A DNA stretch of 64,000 bases, from assembly GCA_033060915.1 (NCBI GenBank), contig CM065394.1, positions 16,549,501 through 16,613,500 of the forward strand. The letters are read 5' to 3'. Below the pieces are notes generated by a model, which saw nothing but the letters and a program-made list of their open reading frames with translations, did no database searches and was not told the DNA's origin. Position 1 is the first letter of the stretch. Every line of letters begins with the position of its first letter. Position numbers and translations under genes: made by a program. Source of the DNA: Euryodendron excelsum (lineage: Eukaryota; Streptophyta; Magnoliopsida; Ericales; Pentaphylacaceae). Positions 49,747-59,887 of this stretch are shown piece by piece.

Positions 49747-50348
49747 TTGTGGGGGAATAACCCCCGGCCCAACCCAATGGATGAGGCCCAATATGCGCAA
49801 ATTAAAGTTGGGGCTGCTTTGCTAGCCCAGATCAGAATTAGAGGGAAGGCCAGACTGCCGACCTCCTTCGCAGCACAGCCCAAACCACGAAAGGCGAGCC
49901 CAAACCGCTAGCGATCTCTGCGCATTAAATGCAGAGTTGACTCGCATTAAATACGCATGCGGCTGCCCATGCGACATTAATGTGCATGTCTGGTTAGCCA
50001 GAATCCTCCGCGACGGTGCGCCAGACCCTGTGAATAATCAGGCTGCGTCAATGATGACACCTACCCAGTAGGCCATGAGAACCTGCTAGTAGGCCAAGGC
50101 AGAACACACTCCCTCAAAGGTTCTATAAATACCCAAGGCACCGAGAGCCAGGTATGGACAGTTAACTCCACGTATTGACAACTTTCATTCATCTTCATCG
50201 ATTAAGCTTGCTAACTTAATCTTCGGAGTGTGATCGGCCCATTACGGGTCGACCCATTCTAACCTCTTCGTCTTGCAGGAGATATTTGGACTCATCCATT
50301 TTTGGGCTTGAGAGTTCGGCCCAGCCTTCCAGTAAAATCCCACCTACA
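49747..50348 (+). repeat. 5' LTR of the Tat element
   Basis: 602 bp, TGTGGGGGAATAACC...CCCACCTACA, about 96% identical to 59287-59887. It carries a TATA box CTATAAATACC at 50123-50133, and its first 25 bases contain a GGGGG...CCCCC inverted repeat. Confidence 0.93.
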
Positions 50349-50350
50349 AT

Positions 50351-50368
50351 TGGCGTCGTCTGTAGGAA
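50351..50368 (+). other. Primer binding site of the Tat element
   Basis: TGGCGTCGTCTGTAGGAA starts two bases after the LTR end. It has the TGGCGYCGTCTGT form common in Tat-lineage elements. I have not matched it to a particular tRNA. Confidence 0.65.
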
Positions 50369-50382
50369 GGCTTAGAAAAACT

Positions 50383-52200
50383 ATGAATCTAGACAATCGG
50401 GACGTAGAGGAGAAAATCACGACGGGAGAGGCTTCGGAGCCTCCTCCAGTAGAGACCTGACCAACTCGGCGCATTGCCAATCTACACCAGCAGATCGGCA
50501 AAGAAGGAGAACACTAAGGTCGAAGATACGCACACCCGCTGAAAGCCACCAGGAAGCACCGGATGAAATGCGGAGGGATACGGGCTATGTCAGGGACAAA
50601 AATTTCCGCAGGAACCATCCTCGGAACCTGGCCCCGTCACCCTCCAGTGGGCGGATCCCGAGTGAGGATACGCTCCGTGCAGCATAGAGGGAAATTCGGA
50701 GGCACGGAGAAGAGATAGTCTACCTCACCTCCCAGGTGCGGGCCATGAGGGAGGCATTCTCTGGCAGAAATGGGCGTAGGAGAGAAGGGTCCCCAGATCG
50801 GGAGCAAGTTGTTGGCACCGGGGATCAACCAGCGCCGCCGGCAAAGGGAAGTTACACCCCTAGTACCGGGCGTTGCGTTAACAGGCACACAGGTCGGCGG
50901 AGGGAAAGGAGAAAAACTCCGCCGAATAACAGTCCAGCTGAAGGAGATCGGCAGAAAGAAGACTGGGAGAAGTGGTACAACGAAAAGCAGGAGGATAGAA
51001 GGCAGCAAATTAAGGAGCTCACAACCCATGACCTGATGAGAAAGGCCCTTGATCAAATTGTATCCACGCCATTCAATGAGGAGATTGAATCTCATCCAAT
51101 TCCTCAAAAATTCACCCCACCAAAGTTCACCCTCTATGACAGGAAGTCCGACCTAATTAACCATGTTCGGCATTACAAACAGCTCATGGTAGTGTGGTGC
51201 AGTGACCATATGCTAATGTGTCGAATCTTCCCCTCCAGTCTGGGAAGTGTGGCCTTACAGTGGTTCGAAAAATTGCCACGTAAGTCCGTTTCTAGCTGGA
51301 GGCAACTAGCTGAGCTTTTTACAACTCGTTTCATAGCAAACAGCTTACAGCCAAAGGAGGTTGACTTCTTGCTAACATTGCGAAAAGAGGAAGGAGAAGG
51401 ATTGCGAGCATACGCCCGACGCTACTGGGAAGCTTATAACGAAATTGACGAGTACAGCGAGCAATTAGCTGTAACTCAGTTCAAGATTGGCCTTCCTAGG
51501 GAGCATCGCTTGTGACAATCCTTAATGAAGAAACCAACCCTCACAACACAGGAGCTAATGCTCAGAATCGAGCACTATGCACGGTTGGATGAAGACATAC
51601 CTCAGGTAGCATCGACCAAGGCCGGCGCTGCAGCCGAAAAGACAAGTAAGAAGGATGCCAAGAAGCCTCGGTCAGAAGATATTGGTCGAGGAAATAGGGT
51701 AACTGAGGGGGTCTATACAGTCTTTAAGGACCCTATCTATAAAATATTGCCCCAGATTCGTGATAAGCCCTTTTTCAAATGGCCGCCAAAGTTGGGAGGA
51801 GACCCATCAACCCGAGACCAGAAGAGATTCTGTTCATACCACCGCGAGAAGGGACATAAGACGGAGCAATGTCAGCATCTGAAAACTCACTTGGAGGACT
51901 TGGCCAAAGCAGGCCACCTTGATCAATTCATCGATCGGGAGAAGACAAAGAATGAAGCCGAGCAACCGCGGGTAGAAGACACAGCTCGGAAAGAACCAGA
52001 ATCAAGGCCGGTACAGGTAATCAATGTGTTGCACAGTTCGGCTGAGTCGTCAACCGTTGACCCACATAGGTACCGAGCCGAGATGCAGAAAGCGGCGCAC
52101 CTAAGGGAAGTGTTGCAGATACAACAACCTAGCAAGAAAGCAAAAGTCGGCAGTGGCCATGTACCAATTTCTTTCACCGATGAGGATCTCGTAGGAATGC
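50383..52200 (+). pseudogene. Tat gag region, several nonsense codons
   Basis: Translation probably began at the ATG at 50383 (MNLDNRDVEEK), but a TGA at about 50458 and a frameshift follow. The main frame then runs from about 50690 to 52300, with a TAG at 50685-50687 and a TGA at 51513-51515. The capsid domain (retrotrans_gag) lies around 51110-51510: FTPPKFTLYDRKSD, a core with ALQWFEKLP and SSWRQLAELFTTRFI, then GEGLRAYARRYW. A zinc knuckle CSYHREKGHKTEQC lies at about 51834-51875. The product would coat the element's RNA. Two of the stops could be C-to-T changes (CAG or CGA to TAG or TGA). Confidence 0.85.
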
Positions 52201-52725
52201 AAACCCCTCATAACGATGCCTTGGTGGTTACGTTAAGAATGGCGGACTGTGACGTTAGAAGATTGCTCATTGACCAGGGGAGCTCGTCCGAAGTTATGTA
52301 ATGCAGCCTCTTCAAACAGTTAGGACTGAACGAGTCCGACCTCCAACAGTCACTTAACCCACTGGTCGGATTCAGCTCAGACCCAGTTTGGCCAATGGGA
52401 AAGTGACGATTCCGGTAACAGCTGGCGGGATCACATTGCAGACCGAATTCCTAGTAGTTAACATACCCTCCCCTTACAATGCCATCATGGGACGAACCTG
52501 GTTGCACCTCATGAAGGCCGTTCCGTCGTCATACCATCAGCTGTTTCGATTTCCAACCCCGGCAGGTGTTGGAGAAATCAAGGGAGACCAAGTGGCCGCC
52601 AAACAATGTTTCCTAACGGCATGTGTGACAAGGACAAAGCCTGAGAAAGTGCAGATAATGGAGCTGCATGAAGACACCCCCACAATTGATGACGTGGGAC
52701 AGACACCCGAGAATAAAGTTGTGGA
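52201..52725 (+). pseudogene. Tat protease region, frame-broken
   Basis: The active-site region is LLIDQGSSSEVM (52263-52298), where the canonical D-T/S-G is D-Q-G, so the third residue before GSS has changed. A TAA follows at 52299-52301 and a one-base frameshift lies near 52385. The second frame (52388-52732) contains YNAIMGRTWLH, the flap and Gly-rich helix of retropepsins. Another frameshift near 52725 leads into RT. The protease would cut Gag-Pol; it is inactive here. Confidence 0.7.
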
Positions 52726-55700
52726 GATCTGAAGAAGATATACATTGATCGGCGAGGAGAAAAATACTTCGTCATCGGCACCTCTCTGTCCAAACTAGAG
52801 GAAAAATCCCTCATCGAGTTGCTGACAAACTTCCTGGAAGTGTTCACCTGGACCCCTTACGACATGCCAGGGATCGGCGCTGACGTCGCCTGTCATCACC
52901 TCAATGTTAACCCAAATTGCCGACCTGTTGTCCAAAAGGGGAGAAGGGCAGCTACCCAGCATGTGGACGCTGTCTTAGAGGAAACGGAGAAGCTTTTGGA
53001 AGCTAGAGCCATTCGAGAGATCAACTACCCAAGCTGGCTATCAAACACCGTGGTTGAGAAAAAGAAGGACGGTAAGTGGAGGGTCTGTGTGGACTTCACT
53101 GACCTCAACAGGGCATACCCCAAAGATCCATTCCCCCTGCCTAAAATTGACCAGCTTTTGGATGCAACCGCCGACTTCGGAAGGATGAGTTTCCTGGATG
53201 TTTACCGAGGATACCACTAGATCCCACTTCACCCCGACAACCAAGAGAAGACGGCCTTCATCACTCCAAGGGGTATTTACTGCTACAGAGTTATGCCCTT
53301 TGGCCCGAAGAACGCCGGAGCTACGTATCAGCGACTGGTCACAAAGATGTTCAAAACGCAGCTCGGCAGAACTGTCGAGGTCTACATCGACGACATGGTG
53401 GTAAAAAGCAAACTGAGCAACACCCACTTGGTGGACCCAAAGGAGGTACTCTGCATCCTGAAAGACTACAAAATGAGGTTGAACGCTTCAAAATGTGTCT
53501 TCGGGGTCGGCTCAGGCAAGTTTCTGGGATTCCTGGTCACACATCGGGGCATTAAAGTGGACCCACGGCAGATTAGTGCAATTCAGAGTATTCATGCTCC
53601 AAGGAATGCCAAAGAGGTTCAGAGATTGACAGAAATGGCCGCTACACTCAACAGATTCATCAGCCGTTCATCGGACAGGTGCCGACCCTTCTTCCAGCTC
53701 CTAAAGAAACAGGAACGGTTCGAGTGGACCCCAGAGTGTGACTCTGCCCTTGCCGATCTAAAAACCTACCTAACCAAACCACCCCTGCTCTCCACCCCTG
53801 TCCAGCACGAGGAACTCTTCCTCTACCTTGTAGTATCAGACCATGCAGTCAGCGCGGTCCTACTCAGGCAAGAAAACCGACAACAATTCCCGGTCTATTA
53901 CGTCAGCAAAACCCTTCTTGGTGCCGAGAGCAGGTACCTACCCCTCGAAAAGCTGACACTCGCACTGATAGTGGCATCCCGCAAGTTGGTGCATTACTTC
54001 AGAACTCACACCATCAACGTCCTCACCAACCACCAGCTCAAACCTCTTCTAAAGAAGGCCGATTTCTCAGGAAGAATTGCAAAATGGGCCGTGGAATTAA
54101 GGGAGTTTAATATCAGGTTCCAACCTAGATCGGCAGTGAAGGGGCAAGTTCTTGCGGACTTTGTTGCCGAGTTCTTTGTCGAGATACCACCAGAAGTAGA
54201 ACAGACCCCAACAACTGGCCAACCGCAACACGAACTCCCCCTGGACCTTTGGGAACAATCTGATCATTGGAAACTCTACGTGGACGGAGCTTCCAATGAC
54301 CGGGGGGCAGGATCAGGCGTCGTACTCATCACACCAGACGGTCTAACCATCGAGCAAGCCATCAAGCTGGAGTTCACTGCCTCCAATAATGAGTCAGAAT
54401 ACGAGTCCTTGCTCGCCGGAATACATCGAGCCATTGAGCTTCGAATTCCTGAAATCGTCATATATTCGGACTCCTTACTTGTCGTAAATCAAATCACGGG
54501 GGAATATGTCACAAAAAGCGACAGAATGACGCAATACCTAGCAAAGGCCAAGGAACTACTCGGCCAATTTAAAAGCTACAAGCTTCGACAGATTAGCCAA
54601 GACAATAACTCACATGCGGATACCCTGGCGACTCTGGCCACGGCTCTGAAATCTGGCTCGAAAAGGACAATCAACGTAGAAACCCTTGCCAAGCCCAGCA
54701 TCTTTCAGGAGGAGGAGGAAGCCCTAACAGCAGAAAAGTTGGGACCATCATGGATGGACCCAATCATTTCTTACCTTGACATAGACCAGTTGCCAGACGA
54801 TAAGGCTGAAGCTCGGCGAATCAAGCATGCATCTCTTAGGTATTGGCTGTCACCAAGTAAGGAGCTTTACAGACGTTCCTTTACATGTCCGTATTTACAC
54901 TGCGTCCATCCGGACCAAGTACAGGGCGTCTTGTTCGAAATCCACGAAGGGATATGTGGAAGTCATGTCGGCAGAAGATCGATAGCACACCGAGCCATCT
55001 CGCAGGGATACTGGTGGCCTTACATGCAGAAAGATGCAGCCCAGTACGTCCTGAAGTGTGACAAATGTCAGAGGTTTTCCCCCATCATCCACCAGCCAGC
55101 CGAGGATCTTGCCACCATTACCAGTCTTTGTCCTTTCGCTCAGTGGGGACTGGACATTGTCGGACCTCTGCCTCGAGCTCCGGGCAACAAAAGGTTTCTC
55201 ATCATGGCCACCGACTACTTTACCAAATGGGTAGAAACGGAACCTTTATCAAACATTAGAGAAATTGATGCCAAAAGGTTTGTATGGAAAAGCATCGTCA
55301 CCAGATTCGGGTTGCCCCGTGCCATTATATCAGATAACGGTACCCAGTTCGATGACAACATCTTTAGATCATTTTGCGAAGGATTGGGGATCAGAAACTA
55401 TTACTCAACACCAGCCTACCCCCAATGCAACGGGCAAGCCGAGATTTCAAATAAAACCATGCTTAATGGAGTCAAGAAGCGACTAGAAAAAGCCAAGGGG
55501 AAGTGGACAGAGGAGCTACCCAATGTTTTGTGGTCCTACAGAACAACCCCAAGGAGGTCCACTGGAGAAACGCCGTTCTCCTTGGCATACGGGGTGGAAG
55601 CAGTCATCCCCTTGGAGATCGGACTACCAACTATCAGATCGACAGCCTTTAACACTGGTGTCAATGACCAGACGGTTGCAAGAGACCAGGATCTTGTCGA

Positions 55701-55992
55701 AGAAAGAAGGGAAACCGCCTTGATTAGGCTTACAGAGTATCAGCGACAGCTAAAACGCTCTTACAACAAGCGGGTCCGCCTGAGAAACTTTGCTCCAGGA
55801 GATCTAGTTCTACGAAAGGTATTGGGGGCAACCAAGAAGGCGGCAGATGGAAAGCTTGGCCCAAACTGGGAAGGCCCCTACAGGGTCACATCCCAGGTCG
55901 GCATCGGCGCATACAAACTAGACACCGTCGAAGAAGGGCGACAATTGCCGCGACCATGGAATGCGACCAACTTGAGGAAGTTCTACCAATAA
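52726..55992 (+). pseudogene. Tat pol: RT, RNase H, archaeal-type RNase H, integrase (one stop)
   Basis: One frame runs from about 52726 to the TAA at 55990-55992, interrupted only by a TAG at 53218-53220 (in GYH*I, a CAG-to-TAG type change). RT: SNTVVEKKKDGKWRVCVDF, then the YIDDMVV active site at 53383-53403. RNase H: about 53730-54160. Second RNase H: YVDGASNDRGAGSG at about 54277-54318 with YSDSLLVVNQ at about 54463, the extra domain typical of Tat. Integrase: HHCC finger (HEGICGSH...CDKC, about 54940-55070), then Asp621 (GLDIVG), Asp681 (SDNGTQF) and Glu717 (QAEIS), numbered from the ATG at 53293. Asp681 and Glu717 are exactly 35 residues apart. The C-terminal GPNWEGPY module ends the protein. 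It is almost intact but cannot be read through the TAG. Confidence 0.93.
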
Positions 55993-56106
55993 TGCAAAGC
56001 TCCATGCACTGTAACAGTCCATGAAATGTGTAAAGCTCTGCTGAAGAATCAATGAAAATGAAGCTATTCAATTGAATCTACTCTGAGCATTCTGTGAAAC
56101 CCAAAA

Positions 56107-56565
56107 ACCAAGTGTAAAAACTTGGTCCTGTCCAAGTTGGGCAGGTAGGCCAAAGAAGGCCAAAACAAAAACCAAGTGTAAAAACTTGGTCCTGTCCAAG
56201 TTGGGTAGGTCGGCCAAAGAAGACCAAAACAAAAACCAAGTTTAAAAACTTGGTCCTGTCCAAGTTGGGCAGGTCGGCCAAAGAAGGCCAAAACAAAAAC
56301 CAAGTGTAAAAACTTGGTCCTATCCAAGTTGGGCAGGTCGGCCAAAGAAGGCCAAAACAAAAACCAAATGTAAAAACTTGGTCTTGTCCAAGATGGGCAG
56401 GTCGGCCAAAGAAGGCCAAAATAAAAACCTAGTGTAAAAACTTGGTCCTGTCCAAGTTGGGGAGGTCGGCCAAAGAAGGCCAAAACAAAAACCAAGTGCA
56501 AAATATTTGGTCCTGTCCAGGTTGGGCATGTCGGCCGAAGGAGGCCAGGAAAGAAACCAAGTGTA
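56107..56565 (+). repeat. Seven 64-bp tandem repeats with hairpin units
   Basis: ACCAAGTGTAAAAACTTGGT recurs at 56107, 56171, 56235, 56299, 56363, 56427 and 56491, with a partial copy from 56555. The spacing is exactly 64 bp. Each unit has ACCAAG/CTTGGT and ACTTGG/CCAAGT inverted pairs, so single-stranded copies can fold into small hairpins. Each also has GGCCAAAGAAGGCC. The array lies between the end of pol and the end of the antisense gene. Variable tandem repeats in this 3' zone are known for Tat/Ogre elements. Confidence 0.95.
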
Positions 56566-56700
56566 AACAACAAAATCAGATGAAACAGATTCAGTTCACA
56601 GCAAAAATCAGATAAGGCAGATTCAGTAATAAACAACAAAACGAGTTTTTCTCATTAAAAGGCATTGATGGTTACAAAAATTAAGAAAAAGAAAGAAAAG

Positions 56701-58925
56701 CTATGCCGACTTCCCCCCCGGCTCTGTAGTTACCCCTGGCGAAATCTCTTCCACATCCTTGGAGGGTTCAGCTGCGGCCTTTAAATTTTCAAGCCTCTCC
56801 TTCTCAGCGACAGCTTCTTTGGCCGCGGCTTTTAACATAAGCTCCCGTCTGTATTGGGCATTTGCCAGCACTTTCTTCTGACAAATGACGCCGTCCTCGG
56901 TAGTATCAAAGTAGTCCGGGCAAAGACCCCACATGTCAGAGGCCTTATCCAGCTCTGCAACGACAAGGGCACCATTCCGACCCTATCGGAATATGGTGCG
57001 ACTAAGGTCCATCATCTCTTCGGCCAAACGCTTGGCCCCCCTCTCTTCACCTCTCTTCAGTGTGGCCTCTTCTTCCACCTTCAGCTTGGCCACTTCAGTC
57101 TTAAGGGTCTCCACCTCCTCATTTGCGTTGTGCAGATCTATGGACTGCACATCGAACTTCTTCTCGAGGTCGGCAAGATCCCTATCCCTCTTTTCAAAGT
57201 TGGCTTTCATCAGCAAAAGCTCGGCGGAAGCCTGCTCGGCCTGTTTCCTGAAGGTGATCCGCTCCTTATTCGCTTCGATCCACTCGAGCTTCAAACGGCC
57301 GTGCTCTTCAATAAGTTGCTGGTGAACCTCGACAAGCTTTTGGAAGCGCGTCATCGCTTCCAAGGAATTCAGACAGCCCTACACAAGTCAGAGAAGGTCG
57401 TTTTTAGGGCAAGTGTCTAAAAAGTCTGTAATCATCGAAAAAGTCAGAGCCGACTTACCAGTATCGAGTCATGAAAAGCGCCCATAAAAACGGCTGAGTC
57501 GCTTGCTTCGCCCAGCTTCGCCACGTCCTTTTTCTGAAGGACGCTCTTCATAACACCAAACGCAACCTCGGGCTGGTCGATCATAGAATCTGCTGTCGTC
57601 ATAGGACGGTCGAGAATGTCCGGAGTGATGGTCACAGTCTCGTCGACCTCGTCTACCGTGCCTTTACCTTTCTGCTTTTTGGGCGCTGGAGTTGGAGTGA
57701 CATCGGGCCTCCTCTTTCTTTGTTGTCGAGTCTTTAGCCTCTGTTGCACGGGAGGGGCCTCCTCCACGGGAGTTACCACCAGCTCGGCTGGAGGAGTTTC
57801 GGCAGGAGTAGGTGTGGCCGACTTTAGCGGCTGTCCTGCAAGAGCAAACATTCTTTCCTTCAGACTCATGCCGTCCATTTCGTTAGGGGATGGGCTCGAA
57901 TCACTTGTTCCGGTGGGAATCTCAACTCGGCGGTCGGGCACAGTGTACGGTGACGATGTGGACGCCGAGCTGTGTGATTTGGTTCACTCTTCTTGCCGTT
58001 CTTCACCAGGTGATGGAGATGGAGGAGCAACTGCGACTGTCATGCCTGTAGGGATGCGCGCCCTCTCGATCGTTATTCCAGTAGGGATTTCCTCGAAGTC
58101 CCCTTCGGCGCCTTCGTCCGCTAATCTTGCAAGTACACTCTGGGGGACACCCGTCTCGGCAGTGAAAGTTGAGTATCGCAGTGGGTAGGAGAGTAAGATG
58201 TGTGCAGCCCAAGCTATGTATCTTAGTCGACCTTCGCCGACGTAGTTCAAGACCTTGTCAAGGTCGTCAGAGTTGACCAACCAGTCGCGAGCTTTTGACC
58301 GCTTCCTTGTGTCTGCAAAAAGTTCGAGAGTTAGTTTGGCTGCAAACTGAAACTGAAAATGACGCACAGTGGGAGAGATCGGCATCAAACCTAGTTCGAC
58401 AGGCACTCTAGGGCATCGAATCGCCAGTCTATCCTTCTCGGGAACGTTGCCGAACTCCCATAGACCGGTTACCCAGACCCTAACGTCGTCGACCCCCTTC
58501 CCTGAGGGAGGCAGACATTTCACTAACTTTAAGGACTTTTTTACTACCCGGAGGTAAACCTTGTAACTACCTCCGACTTTACAAAGAGTGTAGCAGTAGT
58601 CCAGTTCAGTAAGGCCCAGGTTCACCCCCAAGCGCCGATTTATTTCTAGCATACCAAAGAAGATTCTATATACGTTCGACGCTAACTGGGAGGGCGACAC
58701 CTTATTTTTTACTATGAATTTATGAAGAAAAGGGTGGAGGGGAAACCTAAGCCCCCCTTCTACGATGGCAATGACTGGGAACGGCACCCCCTTTTCGGTC
58801 TCCCCTATGCGATAGTCCTCAGGATCGACCAACTCTAAGCCGATTTCATCCGGGACTTCAAACCTAGCCCTAAACGCGGCAAGGGCTGACGGACCATCTA
58901 ACATTTTACGAAGACGGGATGCCAT
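56701..58925 (-). CDS. Spliced antisense gene of the Tat element (unknown function)
   Basis: Minus-strand exons by GT-AG sites and frame: 58925-58391, 58312-57459 and 57378-56701, totalling 2,067 nt (689 codons). The intron at 58313-58390 (78 nt) ends TTTTTGCAG; the intron at 57379-57458 begins GTAAGTC and ends TTGTGTAG. Two nonsense codons interrupt it: TGA at 57984-57986 (about residue 288) and TAG at 56983-56985. The N-terminal domain (MASRLRKMLDGPSAL...) aligns with the relic at 37521. A Pro/Thr-rich middle follows with nuclear-signal-like KTRQQRKRRP and PKKQKGKG, then a Glu/Lys-rich coiled coil in exon 3. There are no membrane or signal segments. Similar extra ORFs have been reported in Tat elements; function is unknown. 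A nuclear coiled-coil protein is the simplest inference. Whether it is transcribed is unproven. Confidence 0.75.
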
Positions 58926-59083
58926 CAGGGGGCAACAGTCAAAACACAGAACACAATGAAGAGCAAAGGAGTTGTGGGCTCAAAAGACACTTATAGTGGT
59001 GGGTACCGAAACAGCTGATGCACACGCTATTCAAAAGGCAAAGGAAAAAGAGCAAGTGTCTTCCAACTGATTAGGGCGTCGGT

Positions 59084-59091
59084 CTTTTATA
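59084..59091 (-). promoter_or_regulatory. Minus-strand TATA box of the Tat antisense gene
   Basis: On the minus strand GTGTATAAAAGACC lies about 160-170 bp before the ATG at 58925 and just inside the 3' LTR. The relic copy has TATAAAAG at the matching place (37299-37306). Confidence 0.6.
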
Positions 59092-59272
59092 CACACCAGA
59101 GCCGTCGATTCGTACACAGTAAAACGACGTTAATCATGACGCTCTGCCGAAGCGTCACGTCGGCCGTCGATTCAATAACGCCCCACCATTGAATTTTCTA
59201 AAATGCCTGCCATTTATGTGGCCGGGTGACCGTTACATCCCTTAGCCGTTTCAGAATCCAAAACGACACAAT

Positions 59273-59286
59273 GGCTGGGGGGCAAT
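59273..59286 (+). other. Polypurine tract of the Tat element
   Basis: GGCTGGGGGGCAAT directly before the 3' LTR. The relic's minus-strand counterpart is GGTTGGGGAGCAAT. Confidence 0.8.
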
Positions 59287-59887
59287 TGTGGGGGAATAAC
59301 CCCCGGCCCAACCCAATGGATGAGGCCCAATCTGCGCAAATTAAAGTTGGGGCTGCTTTGCTAGCCCATATCAGAATTAAAGGGAAGGCCAGACTGCTGA
59401 CCTCCTTCGCAGCACAGCCCAAACCGCCAAAGGCGAGCCCAAACCGCTAGCGGTCTCTGCGCATTAAATGCAGAGTTGACTCGCATTAAATACGCATGCG
59501 GCTGCCCACGCGACGTCAACGTGCACGTCCGGTCAGCCGGAATCCTCCACAACGGTGCGCCAGACCCTGTGAATAATCAGGCGGCGTCAATGATGACGCC
59601 TACCCAGCAGGCCATGAGAGCCTGCTAGTAGGCCAAGGCAGAACACACTCCCTCAAAGGTTCTATAAATACCCAAGGCACCGAGAGCCAGGTATGGACAG
59701 TTAACTCCACGTATTGACAACTTTCATTCATCTTCATTGATTAAGCTTGCTAACTTAATCTTCAGAGTGTGATCGGCCCATTACGGGTCAACCCATTCTA
59801 ACCTCTTCGTCTTGCAGGAGATATTTGGACTCATCCATTTTTGGGCTTGAGAGTTCGGCCCAGCCTTCCAGTAAAATCCCACCTACA
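59287..59887 (+). repeat. 3' LTR of the Tat element
   Basis: 601 bp, same ends as the 5' LTR. TATA box at 59662-59671. About 24 differences from the 5' copy, nearly all transitions, counted by eye. Confidence 0.93.

Larger units (their letters stand above)
49747..59887 (+). mobile_element. Tat-lineage Ty3/gypsy LTR retrotransposon, nearly complete
   Basis: In order: 5' LTR (49747-50348), primer site (50351), gag, protease, RT, RNase H, a second archaeal-type RNase H, integrase (to 55992), a 64-bp tandem repeat (56107-56565), an antisense gene (58925-56701), PPT (59273-59286) and 3' LTR (59287-59887). The second RNase H between RNase H and integrase is the hallmark of the Tat lineage (Retand/Ogre relatives). 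Target duplications are ATAAT (49742-49746) and ATAAC (59888-59892), four of five equal. The LTRs differ at about 24 sites in ~600, counted by eye, mostly transitions. The copy has a few nonsense codons and two or three frameshifts, so it is non-autonomous now but fairly young. Confidence 0.93.

Noticed and set aside
50637..51107. 156-aa minus-strand frame over gag
   Set aside because: Shadow of the gag frame.
56064..56639. Long minus-strand open frame (191 aa) with repeated GLLWPT-like units
   Set aside because: It is the translation of the 64-bp tandem repeat; a 64-bp period cycles through frames and has no domain.
57616..58188. 190-aa plus-strand frame opposite the antisense gene
   Set aside because: Shadow frame of a Pro/Thr/Ser-rich coding strand; it has no domain and no homologue in the relic copy.
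49747..59887. Endogenous plant pararetrovirus
   Set aside because: LTRs, primer site, integrase and PPT are present and there is no movement or viral coat protein; the second RNase H places it in the Tat lineage of Ty3/gypsy.
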